Of a DNA stretch of 24,716 nucleotides, positions 1 through 8,719 are shown piece by piece. Every line of letters starts with the position of its first letter. Position 1 is the stretch's first letter. Under the pieces are notes generated by a model. That model worked only from the letters and a program-made list of their open reading frames with translations. It made no database searches and had not been told where the DNA came from. This stretch comes from Chlamydiota bacterium (lineage in GTDB: Bacteria; Auribacterota; UBA3054; B51-G9): positions 1 to 24,716 of the forward strand of contig QMOL01000009.1 in assembly GCA_003648225.1 (NCBI GenBank), written 5' to 3'. Position numbers and translations under genes: made by a program.

Positions 1-749
1 TGAAAACTACCGGATAAATTCCATCTGAATTTAATAGACCCCATTCCGTATTGCCATTCCTGGAGATTAACAAATTCAACACCATTTCGTGCCAGAATAC
101 CACTCGCGCCAAACTGACTTTTTGGATAGACGGTATTTTTATAAATAACTGCCGGTCCACCGGTAGCGAATACGATATTTTCCGATAGACAAGTTATTAA
201 AGAATTATTACTGATTCCAATAATTCCCACCGCAATATTTTTATGAATTAAAATATCAATAATCTTAGTCTTATCAATAATTTTAATCCCCTTTCTTTTA
301 ACTTCCGCTTCAAGAACTTCCGTCATTTTTTTTGAGGTGTACGGTCCAATTGATGAACCTCTTTGACAAGGGTCGTGATCGGTTTTATATCCAACAAATT
401 CACCATAAGAATTAAAGGGAAAATCCACACCGAGATTAACGAGATGAAAAAATTCCTGCAATGAATGCGCCGACTCACACAGAGCGATATCACCGTCCAT
501 TGCCCCGCCTGCGAAGAAAGTTTTTGCCATTTTTATAGGTGAGTCCGGAAAATCACCCGCTACGGACAATTTGTAATATGTTTGTTTATCAGAGCCGGTA
601 TTTCTGGAAGTTCCTGCTTTTAGATTTTCAGTTACGATAGCGATATTCTTAACGCCTAAGTCGTAAAGATGTATCGCCGCGTTAAATCCCGCAGCGCCTG
701 ATCCTACAATTAAAACATCGTAAACATATTTATCAGTTGATTGTTTCAT
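1..749 (-). CDS. FAD-dependent oxidoreductase, fumarate reductase/succinate dehydrogenase flavoprotein type (3' end cut by window edge)
   Basis: This reading frame starts at ATG 749 and stays open to position 1, giving 249 residues; the C-terminal half lies outside the window. A Rossmann dinucleotide-binding motif GSGAAG is at residues 16-21 (YDVLIVGSGAAGFNAAIHL), and an ATGGPA segment near residue 195 fits the second FAD-contact motif of FAD_binding_2 proteins. The segment RNTGSDKQTYYKL occupies the position where this family contacts the flavin. The substrate cannot be told. The gene begins 25 bp after the stop of the FMN/4Fe-4S oxidoreductase gene on the same strand, so the two are probably co-transcribed and may act as partners in an anaerobic redox step. 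No Shine-Dalgarno is visible. The family call is firm; the reaction is unknown. Confidence 0.85.
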   Translation of the reverse strand, partial: MKQSTDKYVYDVLIVGSGAAGFNAAIHLYDLGVKNIAIVTENLKAGTSRNTGSDKQTYYKLSVAGDFPDSPIKMAKTFFAGGAMDGDIALCESAHSLQEFFHLVNLGVDFPFNSYGEFVGYKTDHDPCQRGSSIGPYTSKKMTEVLEAEVKRKGIKIIDKTKIIDILIHKNIAVGIIGISNNSLITCLSENIVFATGGPAVIYKNTVYPKSQFGASGILARNGVEFVNLQEWQYGMGSIKFRWNLSGSF

Positions 750-774
750 TTTTTTGTAAAATCAGTAATTCAGT

Positions 775-1929
775 TTACTTGTTGCCAATCAGATTTTTAT
801 AATAATCATCATAAATAATGCAGCCGGTGTTTAGCTGCTTAATCATTAATTTTGAGCAACCGGAACAAGCGATACAATAATTGATTTTTTCATTATCGGA
901 TATTTTTTTCGGGTAGAGAGGATCCGCAAAAGACATTCTGCCGAACCCGACAAAATCAGTATAATTTTTTTCGATGTTTTCGTTGGCAAAATCAAGTGCG
1001 TCCTCTTTTAAAATTGAATAAGCGGATCCAATAACTTTCATTTTGGATTTTAAATTTGTTAATAAATCCTTCGCAAATTTTGCATACCGGAAATGATTCA
1101 AAAATAAATTTTTTGAACCATTTGTCGGTCGCGTAACTTCAGAGGTCACTCCAGGAATACCGGCAGAAATATTTACATAATCCATTCCGAGAACATTCAT
1201 TAATTCTATGAGTTTAGCCTGCTGAGTCAGATCTTCAATCAGTTCGTTTGGTCCGTTAGTACCGCATCCGCCTCTAATTGCTTCATACATAGAAATTCTT
1301 GAACCGAGAATAAAGTTTTTATTTTTACATTTTGCTTTGATTTCCGAAATACTTTCAGATAAAAATCGTGTTCTGTTTTCAAATGACCCACCCCATTTAT
1401 CATTTCTTGCATTCATTGGCCTTAGCATTTCTGCACCGAAATATCCATGACACATTTTAAAATCAATTCCGTCTGCACCAACTTTTTCAGCAAGCAAAGC
1501 GCAATTAACAAAAAATTGTCTTATTTCTTCAACTTCATCAGTTGAGAGATATTTATATTCATCCGGCTGCCCCGGACACAAGGTAACTTTTTCAGAAAAG
1601 TCACCGCTTTTCATTCCGGAATGAGAAATTTGAAAAAGTAAAATTGAATCATTATTTATTTTTTTAAACTCTTCAACCAGTTTTTTAAAACTGTCAAGAT
1701 TCTTTTCGTTTAAAATCAATCCGTTTATGCGCGCAAGAGATGTGCTTACAACAGAGATAGCTTCAACAATAACCACTCCCCATGTTCCCTGAGCAAGTTT
1801 TTTGTATCTGTTGATAGTCATTTCGGACGGCTTCCCTCCATCAACACAATCATTTCCTTCCATAGGTTGAGAAACAAATCTATTTACTGCGGTAAGTTTC
1901 CTGAGATTACATTCATCAAAAACATTCAT
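775..1929 (-). CDS. NADH:flavin oxidoreductase (old yellow enzyme / 2,4-dienoyl-CoA reductase N-domain type) with 4Fe-4S motif
   Basis: The 384-residue product is a TIM-barrel FMN oxidoreductase. It carries the family signature HGYFGAEMLRP followed by N-R-DKWGGSFENRTRF, and an active-site segment QISHSGMKSG. Near the end, cysteines C352, C355, C358 and C370 are spaced like the 4Fe-4S ligands of 2,4-dienoyl-CoA reductase, trimethylamine dehydrogenase and BaiCD enzymes. Those relatives continue with a C-terminal flavin/NAD(P) domain of about 250 residues; this protein stops just after the cluster. The downstream FAD protein might supply electrons, but it is of a different flavoprotein family, so that is inference. 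The likely role is reduction or dehydrogenation of an enone-like substrate in the cytoplasm. It sits between a sugar isomerase gene and the flavoprotein gene, all on the minus strand. Confidence 0.88.
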   Translation of the reverse strand: MNVFDECNLRKLTAVNRFVSQPMEGNDCVDGGKPSEMTINRYKKLAQGTWGVVIVEAISVVSTSLARINGLILNEKNLDSFKKLVEEFKKINNDSILLFQISHSGMKSGDFSEKVTLCPGQPDEYKYLSTDEVEEIRQFFVNCALLAEKVGADGIDFKMCHGYFGAEMLRPMNARNDKWGGSFENRTRFLSESISEIKAKCKNKNFILGSRISMYEAIRGGCGTNGPNELIEDLTQQAKLIELMNVLGMDYVNISAGIPGVTSEVTRPTNGSKNLFLNHFRYAKFAKDLLTNLKSKMKVIGSAYSILKEDALDFANENIEKNYTDFVGFGRMSFADPLYPKKISDNEKINYCIACSGCSKLMIKQLNTGCIIYDDYYKNLIGNK

Positions 1930-1998
1930 ATTATATTATATTTGTTAATTTAATTAGTTATCTAATGTCGACACAAAATTAGCATTATAAGTCCAAGG

Positions 1999-2775
1999 TC
2001 AAGCGCCAATCATTTTTTTTAATATTTCCGCATCATTTAGAAATTGTTCGGGAGAATCATTTTTTACAAATTCCATAATAGCATACACATCATTTTCCAT
2101 GGTAGAAATTTTATCAAAATATTTCCCCCATTTTTCTTTTCCTTCAATTAAGGGCAAACGAATAAAATTTTCTTTTGTCCATTGAAAAACATGTATATTT
2201 TTTACCCAGGGGAAAATAAGATCAAGTTTTCTCAAGTTCTCATCATCCGAGTAACTTGGATCCGGCTGCCAATACGTCTTAACATTTTCCATATTAATTT
2301 TTTTGAGCAGATCTACCGATGATTCTCCTGTATCGGTCAAAGTATTAATATGTGATTCAAACGCGATTTCAATATTTTCTTCAACAGCAAGTTTAGCGAT
2401 TGACTTAGTTTCTTCGATAATTTTATTTCGATAATCTTCATTAGCTTCAGAAGAACCTATCTTACCCGCCCAGACACGAATAGCAGGTGCATTCAAAGCG
2501 GTAGCGGAATCCAAAACCGATTTGAAATCCAAACCGTTTTCAGCACTATAACCAAGTGTATAATACGAGCCGTAGGCGATAATATTTAGTCCCGCGTCAA
2601 TAGTTATTTTATAAACTTCAGCAGCAGTTTTTACATCACCATGCGGAACATGAATATCGCCTCCCCATTCGATTCCATCTAAACCTGCCTTTACGGCAAG
2701 ACCAACGATTTTTTTCGGATTAAGGCCACGAAAAGTTATTGATGTTAAACCTGAAAGAATCTTATTATTTATCAT
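1999..2775 (-). CDS. Sugar phosphate isomerase/epimerase (AP endonuclease 2 family TIM barrel)
   Basis: The 258-residue protein has the xylose isomerase-like TIM-barrel pattern. The four expected metal ligands can be placed: E140 (in IAFESH), D172 (in WQPDPSYS), H195 (in IHVFQW) and E235 (in IMEFV). H45 in HVPHGD also fits the family. Members interconvert ketoses and aldoses or epimerise sugars and inositols using a divalent metal; the substrate here is not predictable from sequence. It is the first gene behind the promoter at 2914-2942 and is followed after 69 bp by the FMN oxidoreductase gene, suggesting a small catabolic operon that couples isomerisation and redox steps. No Shine-Dalgarno precedes ATG 2775; the leader is almost pure A/T. 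Confidence 0.88.
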   Translation of the reverse strand: MINNKILSGLTSITFRGLNPKKIVGLAVKAGLDGIEWGGDIHVPHGDVKTAAEVYKITIDAGLNIIAYGSYYTLGYSAENGLDFKSVLDSATALNAPAIRVWAGKIGSSEANEDYRNKIIEETKSIAKLAVEENIEIAFESHINTLTDTGESSVDLLKKINMENVKTYWQPDPSYSDDENLRKLDLIFPWVKNIHVFQWTKENFIRLPLIEGKEKWGKYFDKISTMENDVYAIMEFVKNDSPEQFLNDAEILKKMIGA

Positions 2776-2913
2776 TTTTTTATATTTTATTTATTATTTG
2801 TAAATTGTATCATAATAAATCGTATGAATCTATAACAATCTGAAATTATTTTATACAATATGATAATATTAAAGTCTAAATCAACTTACTTTATCATTTT
2901 AAATTTAATATAT

Positions 2914-2942
2914 ATTATATTCAAAAATTTGTTTGAAGTCAA
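2914..2942 (-). promoter_or_regulatory. Sigma-70-like promoter for the isomerase-oxidoreductase-flavoprotein operon
   Basis: On the minus strand, TTGACT (2942-2937) and a perfect TATAAT (2919-2914) are separated by exactly 17 bases. The predicted start near 2907 leaves a leader of about 130 bases before ATG 2775. This is one of the best matches to the consensus in the window. The function is inferred from the motif alone. Confidence 0.72.
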
Positions 2943-2945
2943 ACA
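2930..2945. promoter_or_regulatory. Inverted repeat over the -35 box, possible operator
   Basis: TGTTTGA and TCAAACA form a perfect 7-base inverted repeat with a 2-base spacer. The -35 box of the operon promoter lies inside it. A dimeric repressor bound here would block polymerase, but no regulator gene is adjacent, so this remains a candidate. Confidence 0.4.
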
Positions 2946-2970
2946 GGTCGTTACATTTTATTTTTAGCAA

Positions 2971-5181
2971 CTATTTAATTTTGAGTGTCAGGCTTTCCGA
3001 ATGCAATGCTTCATATGCACCTCTCTTTTCCGCTCTATCAAACTGGTCTGATTTCAAACACGATTTTAAATAATCTTTGTGTTTTTGAATTGTATTCATC
3101 AAGTAGAAAAATTCTAAATCACTAACATCTTTTGATACCGCAAAAAAACTGATATAATCGGTTAGCTCATCAAGTCTTTCTGAAGTAAGAGTAATATACC
3201 ACGATCCCGGCAATGCAGTCGGTGAAGGAGGAACCGGATTGTCACAAAACCAGTCTTCAAGATCGTGAATATACATTCTTGCAAATAAATGATTATGATT
3301 CTTTGCATATTCTTTCGCAAAATATATTAAGTGCGGAAGCCGGTTCAACTCATAATACCATTTAGGCATTATTAATTCAAACGGCTGGATTTTACTTAAT
3401 TCATTAGAATTTATTTGCCGCGTTTTCATTGAGAGATGATTAACAACGCTCCAATTTGTTAGAATATATTCTTTGTTTTCCGCAGTCGCGTGCCAAGTAT
3501 CAATATTAAACAAAAGTGTTCTTTTTATTGATTTTCCATCTATTTTAAAATTAAAAGTATGATTTTTATACTGAACAACTAACGCATCGTCTATGTTTGT
3601 GTCAACAGAACAAGGTTTTAACGCAAAAAACCGACGCAAATCGGCAACCGCTTGTTTATAATTCCCTTTAGTCGCATTGGTTTTAGCGCTTTTTAAAATC
3701 GAAGAGTTATCCCGCTTAAAATTAAATTTACTGAAGAAACATTTGTAAGATGAATTTATATCGCTAACAGGTTTATAAGGCTTTTTGTTTATTTTACTGA
3801 ATTTTTCCCATTCCAATTTGAGCATCCGAAGCATTAGATTGGTTGGCACTTCAGACGCAAATCCTTTGTCACGCGCATTTGGAAAAGTTTCCCAATTAAG
3901 AAAATAACTTCCGCATCCTGAAAGATTAACCTGCATATTAGAAATATCTGAATGAATATAAGAAGTGAAATCCGGCGACCTGCAAATGGGCGCGTATTTC
4001 GGAAGCATAGTTGTTTCATCAAGAATATAAGCGTAAGCAATATTTTTATATAAAAACCTGTTCTTAAAAAAACAAACTAAACCGTAGCGAGGATTATAAT
4101 TAATACCACCGTTTCCAATCATGCTGTCAATTGATCCGCCACCGTGGAAATCCCATCGGTTTGTCCAATCTGTAATTTGGTAGATTTTCCATCCTGTTGC
4201 TTCGCGTCGCGCAGCGTAAATTTGAGTGTTTCCGTCTTTATCAAATTTAAAATATTTTAATATACAGCGCTTTTGTGAATCAAAACCTATTTTTAAAGAA
4301 TTTAACATTCCTCCATATATTTTTACTGAATCTACTGTTTCTGAATTTGTTATTGTAAGCGGAAGGTTAAAGACATTTCCATAACTGTCTTCCCAATGTT
4401 TCATGTCTGTACTGCGGGCATATTGGACATCGTGATTTGAGCGGCAGTCGGGAGTATCGCGCCATACCCAGGCAAGATGATAATATCCGTCAGACCCTTT
4501 TACTGGCCCGGCTTGATAAGCGTTCATTGCGCCACCGCCGTCCAGCAAAGGAAGATCGCGTTTTGATTCCTTATTTTTTATATTTGTATTAACGGATTTT
4601 TTATTAAATCTCGACCAAGTTCGCGTTTTTTCATTATAAATGTTAATTATTTCATTCCCTGAACCACTTTGACCATGTCGATATTTGAATAATAAATTAC
4701 CGGATGAATCTTTGAAAAATATTGGATACGTGCACCTCTCTTCCTGCACTCCCGTCATTTTGTTGAGTCTTACGCAAGAAGATATATCATATGAATTTGT
4801 CGTACGCCAGTAATTCAAATGTCCAACATGCATATTCGCGGAAAGGTGAATACAGCCATCCCGGTCAATTGCCATATTGATATAGTTATGAGAATCGGTT
4901 GGATGAACAAATTCATTTAGCTTTACGAATAACCAGTTTGTTGAGGAGATAGTACGAACCCCAAGAGTTAATTGCCGGTAAGGATCATAAAAAGCGATAA
5001 ATTGTTTGTTGTTCACCACTACGATATCAAAACCCGCAGGGTGACCCGCCCAAGCAGGCACAATGTTATCAATTCTTTTTATTTTTAACAATGAGTTACC
5101 GACTTTGCCACTTTTACCGACACAAGAAAAATTAACAAAAAGTAATAAAAATGTGATAAGAAGCTGAAATCTTATTTTCAT
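2971..5181 (-). CDS. Secreted BNR_4 (ulvan/polysaccharide lyase-like) protein fused to a truncated heparinase II/III N-terminal domain
   Basis: The 736-residue product starts with an export signal ending in VNFSC, so C20 may be lipidated, although the lipobox is imperfect. Residues about 40-450 carry hallmarks of the BNR_4 beta-propeller family, which includes polysaccharide lyases: WAGHPAGF (44-51), DSHNY (96-100), SANMH (114-118), YRHGQSGSG (167-175) and WVWRDTPD (238-245). The conserved histidines fit a lyase active site, but the substrate is unknown. Residues about 500-736 match the alpha-helical N-terminal domain of heparinase II/III-type lyases (KWYYELNRLPHL at 607-618, then LEDW..NP), with the rest of the toroid and the whole C-terminal beta-sandwich absent. 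The second half may therefore be a scaffold or a decaying remnant. A separate gene start lies 195 bp downstream of the stop, so no continuation follows. Confidence 0.82.
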   Translation of the reverse strand: MKIRFQLLITFLLLFVNFSCVGKSGKVGNSLLKIKRIDNIVPAWAGHPAGFDIVVVNNKQFIAFYDPYRQLTLGVRTISSTNWLFVKLNEFVHPTDSHNYINMAIDRDGCIHLSANMHVGHLNYWRTTNSYDISSCVRLNKMTGVQEERCTYPIFFKDSSGNLLFKYRHGQSGSGNEIINIYNEKTRTWSRFNKKSVNTNIKNKESKRDLPLLDGGGAMNAYQAGPVKGSDGYYHLAWVWRDTPDCRSNHDVQYARSTDMKHWEDSYGNVFNLPLTITNSETVDSVKIYGGMLNSLKIGFDSQKRCILKYFKFDKDGNTQIYAARREATGWKIYQITDWTNRWDFHGGGSIDSMIGNGGINYNPRYGLVCFFKNRFLYKNIAYAYILDETTMLPKYAPICRSPDFTSYIHSDISNMQVNLSGCGSYFLNWETFPNARDKGFASEVPTNLMLRMLKLEWEKFSKINKKPYKPVSDINSSYKCFFSKFNFKRDNSSILKSAKTNATKGNYKQAVADLRRFFALKPCSVDTNIDDALVVQYKNHTFNFKIDGKSIKRTLLFNIDTWHATAENKEYILTNWSVVNHLSMKTRQINSNELSKIQPFELIMPKWYYELNRLPHLIYFAKEYAKNHNHLFARMYIHDLEDWFCDNPVPPSPTALPGSWYITLTSERLDELTDYISFFAVSKDVSDLEFFYLMNTIQKHKDYLKSCLKSDQFDRAEKRGAYEALHSESLTLKIK

Positions 5182-5217
5182 AAGTCGGTTAAAAATTGTT
5201 TTGTTAAAAAAAGTAAA

Positions 5218-5417
5218 TTATTTCCAATTATCTGTTCTAAATGAAGAAGCAGGCATGCCGACTGCTGTCAATTCCGGAATAGTTTCCAGAGAACATTCCG
5301 CCCAATATCCAAGACAATTATCTCACTATTGTTGTTAATTACAGCCGGAAGAGTTAATTCTGCGTAAATATTAAAAGAAAATGTAATTAACAAAAATAAG
5401 GTTATTAAAAATATCAT
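5218..5417 (-). pseudogene. Relic of a sialate O-acetylesterase gene with a large internal deletion
   Basis: From ATG 5417 the minus strand encodes a signal peptide (MIFLITLFLLITFSFNIYA) followed by ELTLPAVINNNSEI, the usual start of a mature sialate O-acetylesterase. After about 35 codons the similarity resumes in another frame with YWAECSLETIPE, then VGMPASSFRTDNWK and a stop at 5218. A G-L/M-P-A-S-x-FRTD-x-W ending is the usual C-terminus of this family. The middle, normally several hundred residues, is missing and the junction is out of frame. I read this as an internal deletion; the family match at both ends is from memory of the motifs. Confidence 0.6.
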
Positions 5418-5648
5418 AATTATTTGTTTATTTATGTGTTTGACAAGTATTTTAAGATACTTAACATTTTCTAACCTACTTATTTAAATTATATTATAAC
5501 AACTGCAAAAAATCAAATGGGTTGCTAACATTATTTTTATAAAACCATTTAATGCACTCCGATACTTTTGTAACAAAACAAATGATAAAATCTATCATTT
5601 TTTCACTCCCCCGTGATTCAGTCTCAGGTATCGAGATGCTAATCTGCT
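5418..5648. other. Gene-free AT-rich stretch before the tRNA gene
   Basis: I see no coding potential here. It contains only a weak AT-rich hairpin (5581-5599, 7-bp stem followed by a short T run) with no gene upstream that it would terminate. Confidence 0.5.
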
Positions 5649-5677
5649 TTGTATTTTTTTGTTCTTATTGATATAAT
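5649..5677 (+). promoter_or_regulatory. Probable promoter of the tRNA-Gly gene
   Basis: TTGTAT (5649-5654) and a perfect TATAAT (5672-5677) are 17 bases apart, which puts transcription start near 5684, about 14 bases before the mature tRNA. The surrounding AT-richness lowers the weight of the match. Confidence 0.5.
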
Positions 5678-5697
5678 AATTATATTATATTTTAATC

Positions 5698-5772
5698 GCG
5701 GGTGTAATTCAGTGGTAGAATGTCAGCTTCCCAAGCTGAACGTCGCCGGTTCGACTCCGGTCACCCGCTCCA
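5698..5772 (+). tRNA. tRNA-Gly (anticodon CCC)
   Basis: A full cloverleaf can be drawn. The acceptor arm GCGGGTG (5698-5704) pairs with CACCCGC (5762-5768). The anticodon stem is TCAGC/GCTGA around the loop TTCCCAA, giving anticodon CCC, which reads GGG. The T arm is CCGG-TTCGACT-CCGG, and CCA is encoded at 5770-5772. The length is 75 bases with CCA. No intron or terminator is visible before miaA, whose start codon is 54 bp downstream, so tRNA and miaA may share a transcript. Confidence 0.95.
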
Positions 5773-5826
5773 CCCTTTAACAGATAGTAAGCGCAGACTC
5801 TTGGGAATTATCGAGAAATAATCAAT

Positions 5827-6753
5827 ATGACCGATCAAGAAATTAAAAAAAATATTGAAAAAGCAGCTATTCTTATTTCCCAAAATAACAATGACCGAAA
5901 ACTCATTATTCTGGGTCCTACTTCTGTTGGTAAATCCTCGCTCGGAATTATTCTTGCCAAAAAGCTTAACGGCGAAATAGTTTCCCTCGACTCTATGCAG
6001 ATTTATAAAGGTATGGATATCGGTACAGCTAAACCTTCCGCTGAAGAATTGGCAGTTGTCCCCCACTATTTAATTGACTGTCAACCGTTGAGCGAAAAAT
6101 CGAATGTTGCATCTTTCATCGATAAAGCAAAAAGAATTGAAAGTGAGATCTTAAATCGCAACGCTTTACCTATTTTTGTCGGCGGAACCGCAATGTACAT
6201 TAAAGCGTTTGTTGACGGGCTATTTGAAGGACCAAAATCTTCCCCTGAACTCCGTGAGGAACTTATTGCCATCGCAAATGAAAGAGGAAGTGAATTTCTT
6301 CATCGCGAACTTCTCTCCCCTGTCGATCCGATTACCGCGAAAAAAATCCACCCGAATGATTTGTTCAGAATTGTGAGAGCAATTGAAGTTTACAGATTAA
6401 CCGGAAAACCTATTTCTGAACAGCAAACGCAATGGGAAAATAAAAATACGGAATATAGACTTATCGGTTTAACTATGCCTCGCGAATTGCTTTATAAAAG
6501 AATTGAGGAACGAGTAGATAAAATGATTGATTCCGGCTTGGTTGACGAAGTTAAAAAGCTGAAATCTCTTGGTATTGAAAAAAACAAAACCGCGGCTCAG
6601 GCAATCGGCTATAAAGAACTTCTCTCATATCTTAACGGAGAATTTTCACTCGAGCGCGCGATAGAATTAATAAAAAGAAACACACGTCGATTCGCGAAAC
6701 ATCAACTCACATGGTTTAGGAAAGATGAAAGGATAGATTGGTTTGACATTTGA
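5827..6753 (+). CDS. miaA: tRNA dimethylallyltransferase (tRNA delta(2)-isopentenylpyrophosphate transferase)
   Basis: The enzyme transfers a dimethylallyl group to N6 of A37 in tRNAs that read codons beginning with U. The 308-residue product has the P-loop GPTSVGKS at 30-37, the DSMQIYKGMDIGTAKP block (55-70; D55 is the conserved general base), a FVGGTAMYIKAF substrate-binding block and the C-terminal AKHQLTWFRKDERIDWFD. About 15 residues more than usual precede the P-loop; no internal ATG is available there, so I kept ATG 5827 although it has no convincing Shine-Dalgarno. The gene follows tRNA-Gly closely and is followed by ilvD after 75 bp. The tRNA-Gly(CCC) itself is not an expected MiaA substrate. 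Confidence 0.96.
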   Translation: MTDQEIKKNIEKAAILISQNNNDRKLIILGPTSVGKSSLGIILAKKLNGEIVSLDSMQIYKGMDIGTAKPSAEELAVVPHYLIDCQPLSEKSNVASFIDKAKRIESEILNRNALPIFVGGTAMYIKAFVDGLFEGPKSSPELREELIAIANERGSEFLHRELLSPVDPITAKKIHPNDLFRIVRAIEVYRLTGKPISEQQTQWENKNTEYRLIGLTMPRELLYKRIEERVDKMIDSGLVDEVKKLKSLGIEKNKTAAQAIGYKELLSYLNGEFSLERAIELIKRNTRRFAKHQLTWFRKDERIDWFDI

Positions 6754-6828
6754 CAGCAAAACCATTGTTTGATATACTTTTTAGCAGAAATAAATCTAAA
6801 TACTTTAATATAAAATCGAGGTTGTAAA

Positions 6829-8493
6829 ATGAGAAGTGATACTGTTAAAGCAGGGCTCGAAAGAGCACCACACAGAAGTTTGTTAAAAGCTTGCGGATTA
6901 AAAAAAGAAGATGTCGGTAAACCGTTTATTGCCGTATGTAATTCTTTTAATGAAATTATCCCCGGGCATATTCATTTGAATAAAGTAGCCGAACTCGTAA
7001 AACAGGAAATAAGAGAAGCCGGCGGCGTTCCTTTTGAATTCAATGTTATCGGCATCTGCGACGGAATTGCAATGGGACATACCGGTATGAAATATTCTCT
7101 TGCAAGCCGCGAACTCATCGCTGATAGCGTGGAAACAATGCTCCGTGCTCATTGCTTTGACGGTGTTTACTGTATTCCGAATTGTGATAAAATTATTCCC
7201 GGAATGCTTATGGGCGTTATGCGCTGCAATATCCCGTCAATATTCGTTAGCGGCGGACCAATGAAAGCAGGGAAAATTTCTTCAGGAAAAACCGTTGATC
7301 TCGTAAGCGTGTTTGAAGGAGTTGCAGAATATAAAGCAGGAACAATCAACGAAAAACAACTTGATGAAATTGAATCATGCGCGTGCCCGGGGGCAGGCTC
7401 CTGTTCAGGTATGTTTACTGCTAATTCGATGAATTGTTTGTGCGAAGCCCTTGGTTTAGCACCTTCCGGTAACGGAACTATCCTCGCTCTTGATGAGCGC
7501 AGAAAAAATCTATGGAAAAGTGGTGCTCATATGCTTATGAATTTAATTAAAAATAATATTTGTCCTAAAGATATTGTTACAAAAAAATCTTTTGATAATG
7601 CTTTGATTCTCGATATGGCTATGGGCGGCTCAACTAATACTGTTCTGCATACCCTCGCTATCGCGAATTCGGCCGGAATAGATTTCGACTTGTCAAGAAT
7701 TAATGAATTGTCCAAAAAAACTCCAAATATTTGTAAAGTTAGCCCGTCATCAAATTACCATATGGAAGATGTTGATAATGCAGGCGGAATTTCAGCTATT
7801 CTTTATGAAATAAGTAAAATTGACGATTTGTTGAATACAGATTGTCTGACAGTAACCGGAAAAACTATCGGTGAAAATGTCGCCGGATGTAATTCTAAAG
7901 ATAAAGAATGTATCCGCGAAATCAATAATGCTTACAGTAAAACAGGCGGATTGACAATCTTATACGGTAACCTTGCTCCGGACGGTTCAGTAGTGAAATC
8001 CGCCGGTGTAGATCCTAAAATGCTCGTCCATGAAGGACCCGCCGTTATCTTTAACTCACAAGAAGATGCCTGTGAAGGAATCCTTGCTGGGAAAGTTAAA
8101 GAAGGCGATGTCGTTGTCATAAGATACGAAGGACCTTGCGGCGGGCCCGGAATGCAGGAAATGCTCGCTCCAACTTCATATATTATGGGACAAAATCTCG
8201 GCGATAAAGTCGCACTGATTACCGATGGAAGATTCTCAGGCGGCACTCACGGCGCGTGTATCGGCCATATATCTCCCGAAGCCGCAGCAGGCGGCCCTAT
8301 TGGGTTAATAAAAGAAGGTGACATAATTTCAATAAATATTCCCGAGCAAAAATTGGAAGTTAAAATTTCCAATGACGAAATGGCTAAAAGAAAAGATGAA
8401 TGGAAACCACCGGAAAAACGCCTCGATTACGGCTGGATGGGAAGATATCAAAGAATGGCTACCAGCGCGAACACAGGCGCTGTGTTACGTTAA
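6829..8493 (+). CDS. ilvD: Dihydroxy-acid dehydratase
   Basis: It dehydrates 2,3-dihydroxy-isovalerate and 2,3-dihydroxy-3-methylvalerate in valine and isoleucine synthesis, using an Fe-S cluster and Mg2+. The 554-residue product has NCDK (118-121), SCSGMFTANSM (191-201) and the C-terminal DGRFSGGTHG...GHISPEA block. C119 and C192 are the likely cluster ligands. The segment IIPGHIHL has GH where another subgroup has CN, so it resembles the E. coli-type enzymes. It is shorter than the 616-residue E. coli protein but of a common bacterial size. A Shine-Dalgarno GAGG (6818-6821) lies 7 bases before the ATG, one of few in this window. No other ilv or leu gene is adjacent. Confidence 0.96.
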   Translation: MRSDTVKAGLERAPHRSLLKACGLKKEDVGKPFIAVCNSFNEIIPGHIHLNKVAELVKQEIREAGGVPFEFNVIGICDGIAMGHTGMKYSLASRELIADSVETMLRAHCFDGVYCIPNCDKIIPGMLMGVMRCNIPSIFVSGGPMKAGKISSGKTVDLVSVFEGVAEYKAGTINEKQLDEIESCACPGAGSCSGMFTANSMNCLCEALGLAPSGNGTILALDERRKNLWKSGAHMLMNLIKNNICPKDIVTKKSFDNALILDMAMGGSTNTVLHTLAIANSAGIDFDLSRINELSKKTPNICKVSPSSNYHMEDVDNAGGISAILYEISKIDDLLNTDCLTVTGKTIGENVAGCNSKDKECIREINNAYSKTGGLTILYGNLAPDGSVVKSAGVDPKMLVHEGPAVIFNSQEDACEGILAGKVKEGDVVVIRYEGPCGGPGMQEMLAPTSYIMGQNLGDKVALITDGRFSGGTHGACIGHISPEAAAGGPIGLIKEGDIISINIPEQKLEVKISNDEMAKRKDEWKPPEKRLDYGWMGRYQRMATSANTGAVLR

Positions 8494-8719
8494 ATCAATT
8501 TGCTCAAAAAGAACAATTAACCAAAATGTCGGTTGATATGAACATAAAGCGTTACTTTGTTAGGACCAAATCTTTCTAACGAAAATTGCTTTTGCCTAAA
8601 ATATGCATTGCAATTCATGTTAAACCTCTCCGTGATCGGAAAAAACTTCGAGCAAATCTTCATTAATAGCGTAAATTAAAACCAAAGAGAAAATTTAACA
8701 AATACAGCGAAATCAAAAT

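Noticed and set aside
5581..5603. AATGATA/TATCATT hairpin followed by a T run, resembling a terminator
   Set aside because: The stem is all but AT-only and no plus-strand gene lies upstream; such hairpins are expected by chance here.
8494..8719. A 33-codon minus-strand frame (MNCNAYFRQKQF start) between ilvD and the TPR protein gene
   Set aside because: Short, without recognisable similarity or initiation signal; I could not support it as a gene or relic.
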